The notes beneath the pieces are model-generated. The model was given only the letters and a program-made list of their open reading frames with translations. It did not search any database and was not told the origin of the DNA. The position numbers and the translations under genes were made by a program. Below, piece by piece: positions 42,315-52,500 of a stretch of DNA of 64,000 bases; within the stretch, counting starts at the first letter, position 1, and each line of letters begins with the position of its first letter. Origin of the DNA: Bacteroidota bacterium (GTDB lineage Bacteria; Bacteroidota; Bacteroidia; AKYH767-A; OLB10); NCBI GenBank assembly GCA_016717325.1, contig JADKFV010000049.1, positions 186,001-250,000 of the forward strand, read 5' to 3'.

Positions 42315-45233
42315 TTACTTCACTACTACTCTTATTGTTTGTTGCATTCCGTTCACCTGTACATTTACCATATACACTCCGGTGTTGAGGTTACTAATGT
42401 CTAAGGCGAAATCGTTCAGGCCTTCCACTGCAGCATGCGATTTATTGAACACCAAACGTCCTATTGCATCTAAGATACGCACATTCACATTACCTTCTTG
42501 TTCTGTAATGAACTTAATATTCAATTGTCCTTCGGTTGGATTTGGATATGCTACAATGCTTGTAATATCAACCAATGCATTGTTTGTTGCCTTTGGTGGT
42601 GCAGGACAAGTAAGCACATTATTGAATGGCACACTTGGACTTCCCAACCAGCTTTCGTTTATCAGTTTCACTGCATTGCGCACCTCTAACGAATCGTAAA
42701 TGCTTGTGCATCCGCCAAACAGTTTATTTGCTTCGTTTAATATTTGAGTTACCGTTAATCCATTAACCGTACCACCACCCTGATAAATCATACTGCCAAG
42801 GGTTACTGTACTTGTCGGAGCAAAGTTTGCATCATAAGCATCAAATACCACGTTCATTTTCAATGCCACTAAGTTTGCACCAAATGCACTCGGGAATGTT
42901 AAGCCTGTTGCATTAGTTAAGTTGGCTGTCAACTTAGTAGCTCCTCCAGTTAAAGGCTGATTGTTCAAGAAATTACGCACTGCTGTAGGATTTGATAATG
43001 TGAGCGTTTTACTGCCAATACAACCACCGCCAACTACAAGCGAAGATGGGAATGCCGAAGCAAAGTGTACATTTAAATAAGCTCCTATATTCGTTCCGGC
43101 TGGCGCTGTTTTCCACGATACCGCTGTTTCGGTATGGAAGGTATTACATGTAAATACGCCCGATGTAATCACTATCGATTTTTGTGATATACATCCACTT
43201 GCATCCATCACCGTTACTGTATACGTTCCTGCTCCAAGGCCTGTTACATCCTGTGTGGTTTTTACAGGTATCGTATTCCATGTATAGGTGTATGGTGATG
43301 TACCACCACTCACACTGATGTATGCCGCACCATTGGTGCCGCCCATTCCTGTTACGTTTGTGGTGCTGTCCGTTACTATCACTATGGCTGTTGGTGCTCC
43401 TACCACTTTACTCATCGATGTGGTACATCCTGCTGCATCGGTAACTGTTACCGTATACGTACCGGGATATAAGCCCGTGATACTGCTTGTGTTACCTCCG
43501 TTACTCCATAAATAACTGTATGGTGCTGTGCCGCCCGATGCCGCTGCTGCTGCCGAGCCATTGTTGCCTCCATTGCAGCTTGCTGCGCTTGTACTCACCG
43601 ATACTACCATGGCATTAGGTTGTGTTAATACCACACATAAACTAATAGTACATCCTCCTGCATCGGTTACGGTTACCGTGTGGCTGCCGGCTCCTATTCC
43701 TGTCAGGTCTTCCGTTGTTTGTCCTCCTGTCCATATATAAGTATAGGGTGCTGTGCCGCCTGTTACCGTTATGTTGATGCTTCCATTATTGCCTGTACAT
43801 GTTGGGTTCGCATGGCTTTCTGTTATGCTCAGTCCGCTTGCAGGCGCTGTTACGGTATAGCTTGCGGTGGCTGTACATCCATTGGCATCGCCTATCGTTA
43901 CAGTGTATGTGCCACCCATTAAGCCCGTGGCTGTTTGTGTGGTTTGGCCATTGCTCCATGCGTAGGTATATGGCATTACGCCTCCCGCTCCACTTGCTGT
44001 GGCCGTGCCATTGTTGTTGCCATTACATCCTACATTTGTGCCGGTGGCAGTGGCCGTAAGCAAGGTTGGCTCCGTTAAGGTGATGCTTACTGCCTGTGTA
44101 CATGTTCCATAACTTACGATTACATCATACGTTCCGGCTCCCACTCCAAACAAATCTTCTGTTGTGGCTCCATTGCTCCATGCATATGTATATGCCCCTT
44201 GCGGATTGGTGGTTAGATTTATCGCTCCATCAAGTCCTCCATTGCATCGTATGTTATATCCTCCGGCATAAGTCGGGCTGTTGAGGCTCGCTGTAAAGCC
44301 GCCTGTTGAGTTTACTTTCACACACACAGTTATTGTACAGCCGTTGGCATCGGTCACCACTACAAAGTTGTTTCCTCCACATAAGCCTGTGGCTATTGCA
44401 TTGGTATTACCATTGCCCCATAAGTAGGTGTATGGTAACGTACCGCCTGTTATTGTGGCCGTGCCTGTTCCATTACATGCGCCACACGTGGCTGCTGTAC
44501 TTGAGGTGCTGATGGTATCCAATACCGCTGGCTGGGTAACTACAATGTTGTTGGTAGCTATGCATCCGTTTGCGTCTGTTACTGTTACTGTATACGTGCC
44601 GGCAATCAGGTTCCATATATTATTCAAGCTGCCGCCCGTATTCCATACATAACTGTATGGGGCTGTGCCACCCGTGGCTACCACAGCTGCGGTGCCATTG
44701 CTGTATCCGTTGCAGGTTACATTGCTGCCGCTCATTGTTGTCGCTAAGGCAAGAGGCTCAACTATTGTTGCACTCTGGCTTGCACTGCAACCGTTGGTAT
44801 CTGTTACCGTTACTGTATACGTTCCGGCTAATCCTGTGATGGTGTTCAGGGTGCTGTTATCGCTCCACAAATAGGTATACGGTGCTGTGCCTCCGTTGAG
44901 GTTGGTTATCGTTATACTGCCTGTGCCTCCGTTACACAATGCATTTACGGTTGTTAAACTGTACGATATGGCGGCAGGTTCGCCCACCATGGCCGTGCAC
45001 ATCGTAGTACATCCGTTGGCATCCGTTATCAATACTGTATATACTCCGGCTATAAGACCTGTATTTACTGAATTGTTATTGCCATTACTCCACTGATAAA
45101 TGTATGGGGCTGTGCCGCCAAATACATTGGCTGTGGCCGTTCCTAATGCCTGTCCGCAATAGGTTGGCGTGCATATGGTATTGCAACTAATGTGCTGCCC
45201 GCTGGTACTATCACCGTGGCCTGTATGCTGCAT
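42315..45233 (-). CDS. Adhesin C, C-terminal part: SprB units 26-34 and T9SS sorting domain
   Basis: The genuine part begins at about 45199; the first dozen residues from the ATG at 45233 are out of frame. It encodes nine SprB units (CTPTYCGQALG onward). The last unit has NVTGMGGTNG and lacks the usual first cysteine. A 150-residue LVVGGGC domain follows (42600-43150), then a type-A T9SS sorting domain with YPNPTEGQLNIKF, DAIGRLVF, GVYMVNVQ and terminal RVVVK. The C-terminal 85 residues closely match locus B. A hairpin terminator follows. This piece lacks a signal peptide, so it is the 3' portion of locus C and not a separate gene. Confidence 0.85.
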   Translation of the reverse strand: MQHTGHGDSTSGQHISCNTICTPTYCGQALGTATANVFGGTAPYIYQWSNGNNNSVNTGLIAGVYTVLITDANGCTTMCTAMVGEPAAISYSLTTVNALCNGGTGSITITNLNGGTAPYTYLWSDNSTLNTITGLAGTYTVTVTDTNGCSASQSATIVEPLALATTMSGSNVTCNGYSNGTAAVVATGGTAPYSYVWNTGGSLNNIWNLIAGTYTVTVTDANGCIATNNIVVTQPAVLDTISTSSTAATCGACNGTGTATITGGTLPYTYLWGNGNTNAIATGLCGGNNFVVVTDANGCTITVCVKVNSTGGFTASLNSPTYAGGYNIRCNGGLDGAINLTTNPQGAYTYAWSNGATTEDLFGVGAGTYDVIVSYGTCTQAVSITLTEPTLLTATATGTNVGCNGNNNGTATASGAGGVMPYTYAWSNGQTTQTATGLMGGTYTVTIGDANGCTATASYTVTAPASGLSITESHANPTCTGNNGSINITVTGGTAPYTYIWTGGQTTEDLTGIGAGSHTVTVTDAGGCTISLCVVLTQPNAMVVSVSTSAASCNGGNNGSAAAAASGGTAPYSYLWSNGGNTSSITGLYPGTYTVTVTDAAGCTTSMSKVVGAPTAIVIVTDSTTNVTGMGGTNGAAYISVSGGTSPYTYTWNTIPVKTTQDVTGLGAGTYTVTVMDASGCISQKSIVITSGVFTCNTFHTETAVSWKTAPAGTNIGAYLNVHFASAFPSSLVVGGGCIGSKTLTLSNPTAVRNFLNNQPLTGGATKLTANLTNATGLTFPSAFGANLVALKMNVVFDAYDANFAPTSTVTLGSMIYQGGGTVNGLTVTQILNEANKLFGGCTSIYDSLEVRNAVKLINESWLGSPSVPFNNVLTCPAPPKATNNALVDITSIVAYPNPTEGQLNIKFITEQEGNVNVRILDAIGRLVFNKSHAAVEGLNDFALDISNLNTGVYMVNVQVNGMQQTIRVVVK

Positions 45234-48200
45234 CCCATGCTATCCGTTATTGTTACATATACTGTTCCTGCTCCAAGGCCTGTGGCCGTTTGTGTCGTTT
45301 GTCCATTACTCCATAAGTAGGTATATGGGTCGCCAACAGTGTACATGGTGCCGCCCATGGTATTGATGGTAGCCACTCCGCCATTGCTGCCTGAACAGGT
45401 ATTGTTTACATTATAGGTATAAACCATTGGGGCCGGTTCCGTTACCGTTACACTGCAGGTGCTGAGGCATCCTAAACCATCCATTACTATTACTGTATAC
45501 GTACCTGCTGCTAAGCCTGTGGCCGTTGTTGTGGTTTGAGTTGGCGCTGTATTCCATATGATACTGTACAAGCCATTACCTCCTCCTGGTGTTACTGTGG
45601 CTGTGCCATTATGGTAGCCATTACAAGTACTCATGGTGGTTGCTGTAGTACATGTTACAGGAACCGGTGCAAGGATGATAGCCTGGGCAGTCACCGGACC
45701 GCAGCCATTGGCATCGTTTACCGTTACGGTATACGTACCGGGGGTTAATCCTGTTACTGCGCTGGTCGTTGCGCCATTGCTCCATAAGTAAGTATATGGT
45801 GCTGTGCCACCTCCTACTATCGCTACAGCTGTGCCGGTTGGGTTCTGGCATGTTACGTTCGTGTTGCTTGTGCCTACTGTTAATTGCGTAGGTTCGGCTA
45901 TCACTACCGTACATACTGTGGTGCAGCCATTGCAGTCCGTTACTATTACCGTATACGTACCTGCTATGTCGCTCATCGTGGCCGTGGTGGCTCCGTTGCT
46001 CCACAGATAAGTGTATCCTCCGCAAACTACGGTGCCTAATCCATCGCCAAGATAACTGTGGATGTTTTGACGTAAAAATTCTGCCTCAGCTGACGGTGAA
46101 TGGAAGGCGGACTGTGTCATCCCTCCAAATATTACTTTGCCTGCACCCCATACTGCCTCGCCCATTACTACTCCCGGTGCATCTCCATCTATCAGCGAGG
46201 TGATGCTGCCCCCAATTATGGAATGGCCAAAACTGGTGCCTGTCCATGAATTTCCACAAATATTTGGACCATTAAATATTGGATGACCCGACTGAACCGC
46301 ACTAACATTTGCATTATCTGAATACGGACCCGGGCCATATAATAAGGTGGTGCCTCCAAATCCGAAGTTGATATTGCCGCCTTCATTCGGTGCTGAATTC
46401 AGGAATAGTTTTCCACCTCCTGTTACCCATGCTTCCATTAAAGGAAGATTGGCCATTAAGAATGCGTTCATTTCGTCCGCTCCGGCATCGCTGCCATCCA
46501 TGAATACATATTTTGTAGCCGGACTGAATATACTTAATGCTGATGCCGTTTCAAACAAATCCGGTGTCCAGTTACCTGCACCAAACGCTGCGTTCATTTC
46601 ATCTATATTGTTTGTCACTCCCCAGGGTTCGCCTGCGGCCTGTGAACGCAAGTAATAAATATTCGTGCCTGTTATTATACTTGATACTCCTCCCGATACT
46701 CCTACTGTAGCTGTGCCGGTGTCTCCAATACAAGCCGCAGGGGTACTGTTGCCCGCACATGTCAGTGCACTTGGCTCATTTACCACAAAGCAATAGATGA
46801 TGCTACAGCCTACACTGTCTGTTATCGTTACATAATATACTCCCGCAGGTGCTGTTGCAGTATTTGTCGTATTGCCCGGTGCCTGACTCCAGCTGTAGGT
46901 ATACCCACCGGCTCCTCCTGTCGAGTTTACGGTTAATACGCTCGTGCCGCCATGGCATAATATGGCTGTTTGGGACGGGATAGCTGCTATAGCTGTGTTT
47001 TCGGTAATGTTGTATTCCTGTGTTGCTGTACATCCGTTATTGTCTCTAACAGTTACTATATACGTGCCTGCATTCAGACCCGTTGCTGTAGAACCCATCT
47101 GTCCATTGCTCCAGGTATAGGTATACTGTAAGGTGCCGCCCGTTACTGACGCTGTTGCGCTGCCCGTGCTTTGTCCGTTGCACAATACATTCGTTTGTGT
47201 TGGCGTGATGACCAATACTGCCGGTTCGGTTACTACTATGCTGTCGGTTATGGTACATCCATTGGCATCCGTAACCGTGACTGTATGCGTGCCTGCTGCA
47301 AGGCCAGTGGCTGTTTGTGTGGTTTGCCCATTGCTCCATAAGTAACTGTAACTATTGGCTGAAGTGGAACCACTGCAACTTAAGTTTGGTACTGATATAA
47401 ATCCGGAATTAGCACAAAAAGCCCCTCCGTATACGGTGCCTTCTAAACATCCGCTGGCTATAGGGTTGCCATTGCACATTACAGCCCAATTGGTAAAGTT
47501 ATCGTTAAAGAAGCCCAGCGTGCTCACATTTAATGTGTAAGGGCCATTGCTTGCCACAACCGGTGAGGAAAGGGTTATTGCTCCAAAACCAAATGGACCG
47601 CCTGAAAGAACTACATTATTACTTGCGTCTATTAATTGGTAGCTGGTTTCATCTGCAAAGAATCCGGTATTATCGGTCGATACCGTCAGCATGCCCTGAG
47701 CCTGCATTGTTACGCCCTGCACTCCGCCTATTACGTTGGCCGTGGCCGTGCCGCTTGCATTACCATTGCAAGTTAATCCGATGCTGCTCAAATTCATTGC
47801 TAGTGCACCTGGTTCCATCACCATTACATCTGTTTCGGCTGTGCAGCCTCCTGCGTCCGTTACGGTTACTGTATACGTACCTGCTGCAAGGCCTGTGAAT
47901 ATTGCACTGTCGGCCGTTGGATTGCTTTGTGTGCCTGCAGGTGATATACTGAACGTATATGGTGCTGTGCCACTTGTGGCCTGTACCATTACTATTCCTG
48001 TGGCGCCTCCATTACATAATACATCCGTGCCCGCTCCACTTATCGATAAACTGCCCGGCTGTGTGATGATTACCTGAGTTGTTGCATTACAGCCAAGGCT
48101 ATCAGTTACTGTTACTACATATGTACCGGCTGTTAAGCCTACTGCTGTGGCCGTGGTTTGACCATCGCTCCATAAGTAGGTATATGGGTCACCTGATGTG

Positions 48201-49138
48201 TATGGTGTACCGCCACTGCCCGTTACTGTTGCATCTCCTACGGTGCCTCCGTTGCAGGCTATGTTGGTCTGGCCCGTGATGGTGGCTACTACTCCGTCTA
48301 CCGGTTCGGTTATAGTGGTACTTGAAGTGTATATACATCCGTTTGCATCCGTAACTGTTACGTTATACGTACCCGCTGTTAAGCCTGTGGCTGTGGTTGT
48401 GCCCTGTGCCGGTGAAGTACTCCATAAGATGGTGTATGGTGCTGTGCCGCCTGCTATACCGCTGATGGTGGCTGTGCCATTATTGCCACCTGCACAACTT
48501 ACATTGGTGCTCGTTAATGGATTCGCTGTTATCGCACTGCCTGCGGTTATGTTTATACCTGTTATGATGGTTTCACACAGGTTTGCATCGGTTACCGTTA
48601 TGCTGTATAATCCGGTGGCCAATCCTGTAAATATACCCGTTGGACTTGCTACTGCTCCGGGGTTTAATGTATAGCTATACGCTGGGGTGCCTCCTGCGCC
48701 TGTTACTGTAATGCTGCCTAAGCCACCACTGCAACCCGGACTTACTGCATTATATGTGGCTGTTAATGCTGTAGGTTGCGTTACCACCACACTCGCTGTT
48801 TTTGTACAGCCGTTGGCATCGGTTATTGTTACCGTATATGTGCCCGCTCCAAGTCCTGTGGCTATGGCTGTTGTTTGGGCAACTCCTGTATTCCACAAAT
48901 ATGTGTATGGGGCGGTGCCTCCTGTTATGCTTAGTTCATCAAGAGTGGCGGTGCCTGTGGTGCCTCTTTTACTATTACCGTATACGTACCCGCTGCAAGA
49001 TTGTTTGCTATGGCTGTGGTCGTTACCGGTACCGTATTCCATGTATAGGTATAGCCCGGTGTGCCGCCTGTGGCTGTTACACCTGCTTTGCCGGTACCTC
49101 CGTTGCACAATATGCCTTGTATCACTGTGGCTGTACAT
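45143..49138 (-). CDS. Adhesin C, middle part: SprB units 14-25 with two guest domains
   Basis: The real coding part runs from about 48955 to 45199. The first 60 or so codons from the ATG at 49138 and the last 20 codons are out of frame. It encodes SprB units 14 to 25 (SPGCSGGLG, NVSCAGGNNG, NIACNGGTVG, DVLCNGG, LTCNGNASG, NVLCNGQSTG, ILCHGGTS, AACIGDTG, NVTCQNPTG, TCNGYHNG, NTCSGSNGG). Two units are split by large guests. The downstream frameshift fits loss of one G in a short G-run at 45198-45200, since restoring a base gives a PAGQHISCNT junction like that of locus B. Confidence 0.8.
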   Translation of the reverse strand: MYSHSDTRHIVQRRYRQSRCNSHRRHTGLYLYMEYGTGNDHSHSKQSCSGYVYGNSKRGTTGTATLDELSITGGTAPYTYLWNTGVAQTTAIATGLGAGTYTVTITDANGCTKTASVVVTQPTALTATYNAVSPGCSGGLGSITVTGAGGTPAYSYTLNPGAVASPTGIFTGLATGLYSITVTDANLCETIITGINITAGSAITANPLTSTNVSCAGGNNGTATISGIAGGTAPYTILWSTSPAQGTTTATGLTAGTYNVTVTDANGCIYTSSTTITEPVDGVVATITGQTNIACNGGTVGDATVTGSGGTPYTSGDPYTYLWSDGQTTATAVGLTAGTYVVTVTDSLGCNATTQVIITQPGSLSISGAGTDVLCNGGATGIVMVQATSGTAPYTFSISPAGTQSNPTADSAIFTGLAAGTYTVTVTDAGGCTAETDVMVMEPGALAMNLSSIGLTCNGNASGTATANVIGGVQGVTMQAQGMLTVSTDNTGFFADETSYQLIDASNNVVLSGGPFGFGAITLSSPVVASNGPYTLNVSTLGFFNDNFTNWAVMCNGNPIASGCLEGTVYGGAFCANSGFISVPNLSCSGSTSANSYSYLWSNGQTTQTATGLAAGTHTVTVTDANGCTITDSIVVTEPAVLVITPTQTNVLCNGQSTGSATASVTGGTLQYTYTWSNGQMGSTATGLNAGTYIVTVRDNNGCTATQEYNITENTAIAAIPSQTAILCHGGTSVLTVNSTGGAGGYTYSWSQAPGNTTNTATAPAGVYYVTITDSVGCSIIYCFVVNEPSALTCAGNSTPAACIGDTGTATVGVSGGVSSIITGTNIYYLRSQAAGEPWGVTNNIDEMNAAFGAGNWTPDLFETASALSIFSPATKYVFMDGSDAGADEMNAFLMANLPLMEAWVTGGGKLFLNSAPNEGGNINFGFGGTTLLYGPGPYSDNANVSAVQSGHPIFNGPNICGNSWTGTSFGHSIIGGSITSLIDGDAPGVVMGEAVWGAGKVIFGGMTQSAFHSPSAEAEFLRQNIHSYLGDGLGTVVCGGYTYLWSNGATTATMSDIAGTYTVIVTDCNGCTTVCTVVIAEPTQLTVGTSNTNVTCQNPTGTAVAIVGGGTAPYTYLWSNGATTSAVTGLTPGTYTVTVNDANGCGPVTAQAIILAPVPVTCTTATTMSTCNGYHNGTATVTPGGGNGLYSIIWNTAPTQTTTTATGLAAGTYTVIVMDGLGCLSTCSVTVTEPAPMVYTYNVNNTCSGSNGGVATINTMGGTMYTVGDPYTYLWSNGQTTQTATGLGAGTVYVTITDSMGCSIQATVIVPAGSTLVAIPYARQPIADRH
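46030..46690 (-). other. Guest domain resembling a class I amidotransferase fold in SprB unit 22 of C
   Basis: About 210 residues lie between GVSGGVSS and CGGYTYLWSNG of one SprB unit. The insert has KYVFMDGSDAGADEM, an AWVTGGGKLFLNSAPNEGG turn at the place of the nucleophile elbow, and KVIFGGMTQSAFHSP followed by FLRQNIHSYL. This recalls GATase-like (ThuA/DUF4350-type) Rossmann folds. No cysteine sits at the elbow, so catalysis is unlikely. The fold assignment is tentative. Confidence 0.6.
47350..47730 (-). other. Guest domain (NFTN/ASGC type) in SprB unit 19 of C
   Basis: About 125 residues lie between TANVIGGVQG and NSYSYLWSNG of one SprB unit. Landmarks are YQLIDASNNVVLSGGPF, VVASNGPYTLNVS, NFTNWAVMCNGNPIASGC and a closing VPNLSC. 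It is clearly homologous to the insert at 57965-58312, which sits in an Ig-like host. Confidence 0.8.
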
Positions 49139-49593
49139 CCAAGTACTGCCGGTTGCGTTATCGTTACACTTGCTGTTTTTGTACAGCCTTTGTTATCGGT
49201 TACTGTTACTGTATACGTACCGGCTGCAAGGCCTGTGGCCGTTGCGGTAGTAGCACTGTTCGACCATAAGTATGTATAAGGTGAGGTGCCGCCCGTTACC
49301 GTGGCTGTGGCCTGACCCGTAGCTGCACCATTACACTTCGGACTCTTTGGTGTCATGCTGATGATGATGGCTGCTGGCTGGCTTATCACTGCCGTGGCAT
49401 TGATGATACAACCTTTCTTATCCTGCACTGTTACCGAATAAATACCTGCTATTACTCCGCTCAGGTTTTTAGTAGTGGTACCATTGCTCCATAAATATTT
49501 GTATGGGCTGGTGCCGCCTGTTACCGTGAGCGTTACTCCGCCATTGCTGCCTCCGTTACAACTTACGTTGGTTACTGTATATAATGCTAACAA
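48931..49593 (-). CDS. Adhesin C fragment: SprB units 11-13
   Basis: Encodes SprB units 11 (NVSCNGGSNGG), 12 (KSPKCNGAATG) and most of 13 (QGILCNGGTG ... GTYTVIVK), then runs out of frame for about 12 codons to a chance stop. The apparent TTG start near the upstream end lies inside unit 10/11 and is not a real initiation site; an extra A at about 49588 separates it from the preceding frame. The break at about 48955 removes the end of unit 13 and the start of unit 14 relative to locus B. Confidence 0.65.
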   Translation of the reverse strand: MLALYTVTNVSCNGGSNGGVTLTVTGGTSPYKYLWSNGTTTKNLSGVIAGIYSVTVQDKKGCIINATAVISQPAAIIISMTPKSPKCNGAATGQATATVTGGTSPYTYLWSNSATTATATGLAAGTYTVTVTDNKGCTKTASVTITQPAVLGCTATVIQGILCNGGTGKAGVTATGGTPGYTYTWNTVPVTTTAIANNLAAGTYTVIVKEAPQAPPLLMN

Positions 49594-52500
49594 TGCTAGT
49601 AGGCTGACCTACGCTGTTTGACAGCGTTTTTGTACAGCCGTTTGCATCGGTAACTGTTACTGTATACGTGCCTGCTGCAAGACCGATAATATATTTTGTC
49701 GTCTTTCCATTGCTCCACAAATAAGTATAAGGGGAGGTGCCTCCGGCTGCTACTACTGTGAGCGTACCGTTGGTGCCGCCAAAGCAGCTTACATTTGTTT
49801 TCTTCGATGTTAAGTTCATTTGTGCCGGTTGTGTCAGCGTTACCTGACCCGTTACTGTACATCCATTGGCATCTGTTACCTGTACTGTGTAGCTGCCCGC
49901 TGCTAAGCCTGTGGCCGTAGCGGTGGTTTGACCTGTTGGTGTCCACAAGTATGTGTATGGTGCTACTCCTCCGCTTATCGATGCTGTCGCACTGCCTCCG
50001 CCATTGCCATTGCAGGTCAGGTTATTCCCTGTTACTGTTAATACCAGCGCATTGGGTTGTGTGATGGTGGCTGTGCCTACTTTCGTACAGCCGTTGGCAT
50101 CTGTTATGGTTACAGTATATGTGCCTGCTGCAAGACTGCTGATAGTTTGTGTTGTAGCTCCTGTACTCCATACATAGCTATAAGGTGCGGTGCCGCCTAA
50201 TGGTTGTGCGGTTACACTGCCATTGCTGCCGCCAAAGCAACTTACATTGGTTACATTGCTGTTGCATATACAGCCTAGGGCTACCGGAGAGGTTATCGTG
50301 GCGCTGGCACTCATCGTGCAACCGTTGGCGTCTGTTACCGTTACAGTATATATACCTGCTGCAAGGCCGCTAACACCCGAAGTGCTGGCACCATTGCTCC
50401 ATGCATAGCTATAAGCTCCGGTGCCTCCGCTTACATTGGTCGTGATGCTGCCATTACCGCCTCCGTTGCAGCTTACATTGGTACTTACCAGTGATATTGC
50501 GATTGCCGTTGGCTGGCCTACGGTGTAGCTGGCTGTTAATGTGCAGTTGTTTGCATCGGTAACTGTTACTGTATACGTACCGGCCACAAGGCCTGTATTG
50601 CTTGTTGTAGTGTTACCGTTGCTCCACAATAGTGTAGTGGGCGCTGTGCCGCCAGTTACCGTTATGTTTATCGCTCCATTGTTACCTCCATTGCAGGTGG
50701 TATTGGTTACTGTGCCGGTGATGCTTAATGCGGCTGATGGTTGAGTGATGATTACATCGGCGGTGGCTATACATCCCATCGCATCCATTACGGTCACTGT
50801 CCACGTGCCTGCCGTTAAGCCTGTAGCCTGTGCTGTGGTCTGGGCAGGTAAGGTATTCCACTGATACGTATATGGTGCTGTGCCACCCAGTACATTGGTC
50901 ACACATGCCTTGCCATCGTTGCCGCCAAAGCAGCTTACATTCGCACACGCTGCAGCAGTAAATGTAATTGGCAATGGTTCGGTTACGGTATACGTGCATT
51001 CTATGGTACAGCCGTTGCCGTCTGTAACGGTTACTGTATACGCGCCAGAGGTTAGGCCGTTTAATGTTTGGTTAGTGGTGCCATCGTTCCATACATAACT
51101 GTAATTACCTGTACCTCCGGTGATGTTAGCAGTGATGCTGCCATTGTTGCCTCCGTTGCACATTACATTGGTTACGGCTCCACCACATACTAATGGGGTG
51201 GGTACATTGATGGTGAACACTAAATATGTTATACAACTATTGCTGTCGGTAATGGCTATGGTATGACTGCCGCCTGTTATGCCCGTAAACGTACCGTTGG
51301 TTTGAGACGTTCCTCCATCGAGGCTGTATTCATAGCCGGCTGCATGAGCGCCTAAGCCACTCCATGGTGTGCCACCGAATCCATTCACGGTGATATCGCC
51401 TGTACCGCCATTACATAATGGCTGTGTGATGGTATGTGTCTGATCTAATAAGGTTGGTTCAAATATCTGGAACGTTAATATCGTATCGCAGCCTATGCTG
51501 TCGGTAACTGTTACTGTATACGTTCCCGCTACAAGATAATTTGCTACCGAGGTCGTTTGGCCATCGCTCCATAAATAAGTGTATGGGGCTCCGCTGGTGA
51601 ATGGCACTGCTCCACTTACAAATATGCTTATCTGGCCCGTGCTGTCGCCATGGCATTGGTTGTTTTGCAACGTTTTGCCATATACAAATGGTGGATTTTC
51701 AAGGATATCAACAGACAATGTAAATGTGCAACCTAATGAGTCTGTGACAATTAAATCGTATGATGCTGCGGTTAAATTCAACAAGTCCTCTTCGGTAGAA
51801 CCATTGCTCCAGGCATAAGTGAATGGAGCAGTTCCATTTGTCATGGTAATATAAATGGCTCCGGAGGCTTCTCCATTACAATTTACATTTACTATTGAAT
51901 CCACTGTAGCCACAACCTCGTTCGACAATATTGTTACCATTGCACGTTTACCTTCGCATGCTACATCGGCCACTGAGTCTGAAGCTACATAGAAGTTATA
52001 AACCGTGTAGCCTATATTTCCTCCGGGGCCCGGATTTGATATATCCGTTAAGTCAGGATAATTTGCCGGTACATTAGACAAGTCTCCATACATTAACGGG
52101 CTGCCGGTGCACAATGAATCGTCATACCACGACAACACTATCGATGGGTCAACTCCTCCTGGGAATGCGGCATCCTGTATGTTTAATCCGAAATTGTCGG
52201 CACATACCGTAATCGTAGTATCATTTATTGGTGCTGCAGGATAATTGCATCCGCCTCCGCTAATTGTTAATTGAGCACCTGAAGCATCCTCAACTACCAA
52301 CGTGTAAGTATCACCATCAAACAAATAGAAATTAATATATGAGCTGTCGTTTGGTGTAACCACTATTATATCGGCACTTGTTACTGGTGCAGTTTGAGTG
52401 GTGTTGTCTATGCAATCTTCTATGGCAGCAATATTCGATAATGGACGCCCGCTCGAAGATGTTAAACTCACTATTGTCCATGGCGACTGGCCTCCCAATA

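Larger units (their letters stand above)
43160..51885 (-). repeat. SprB repeat array of locus C (34 units)
   Basis: Units run from NVNCNGEASG (about 51885) to the end of unit 34 near 43160. They match the 34 units of locus B one to one in order. Guests lie in unit 19 (47350-47730) and unit 22 (46030-46690). Units 13 and 14 are fused by a deletion at about 48955. The DNA uses more G/C in third codon positions than the equivalent array of B, by eye. Confidence 0.85.

Noticed and set aside
48802..49269. Plus-strand cysteine- and tyrosine-rich frame
   Set aside because: Its composition is what the reverse complement of the SprB repeat gives; similar shadows recur at each unit.
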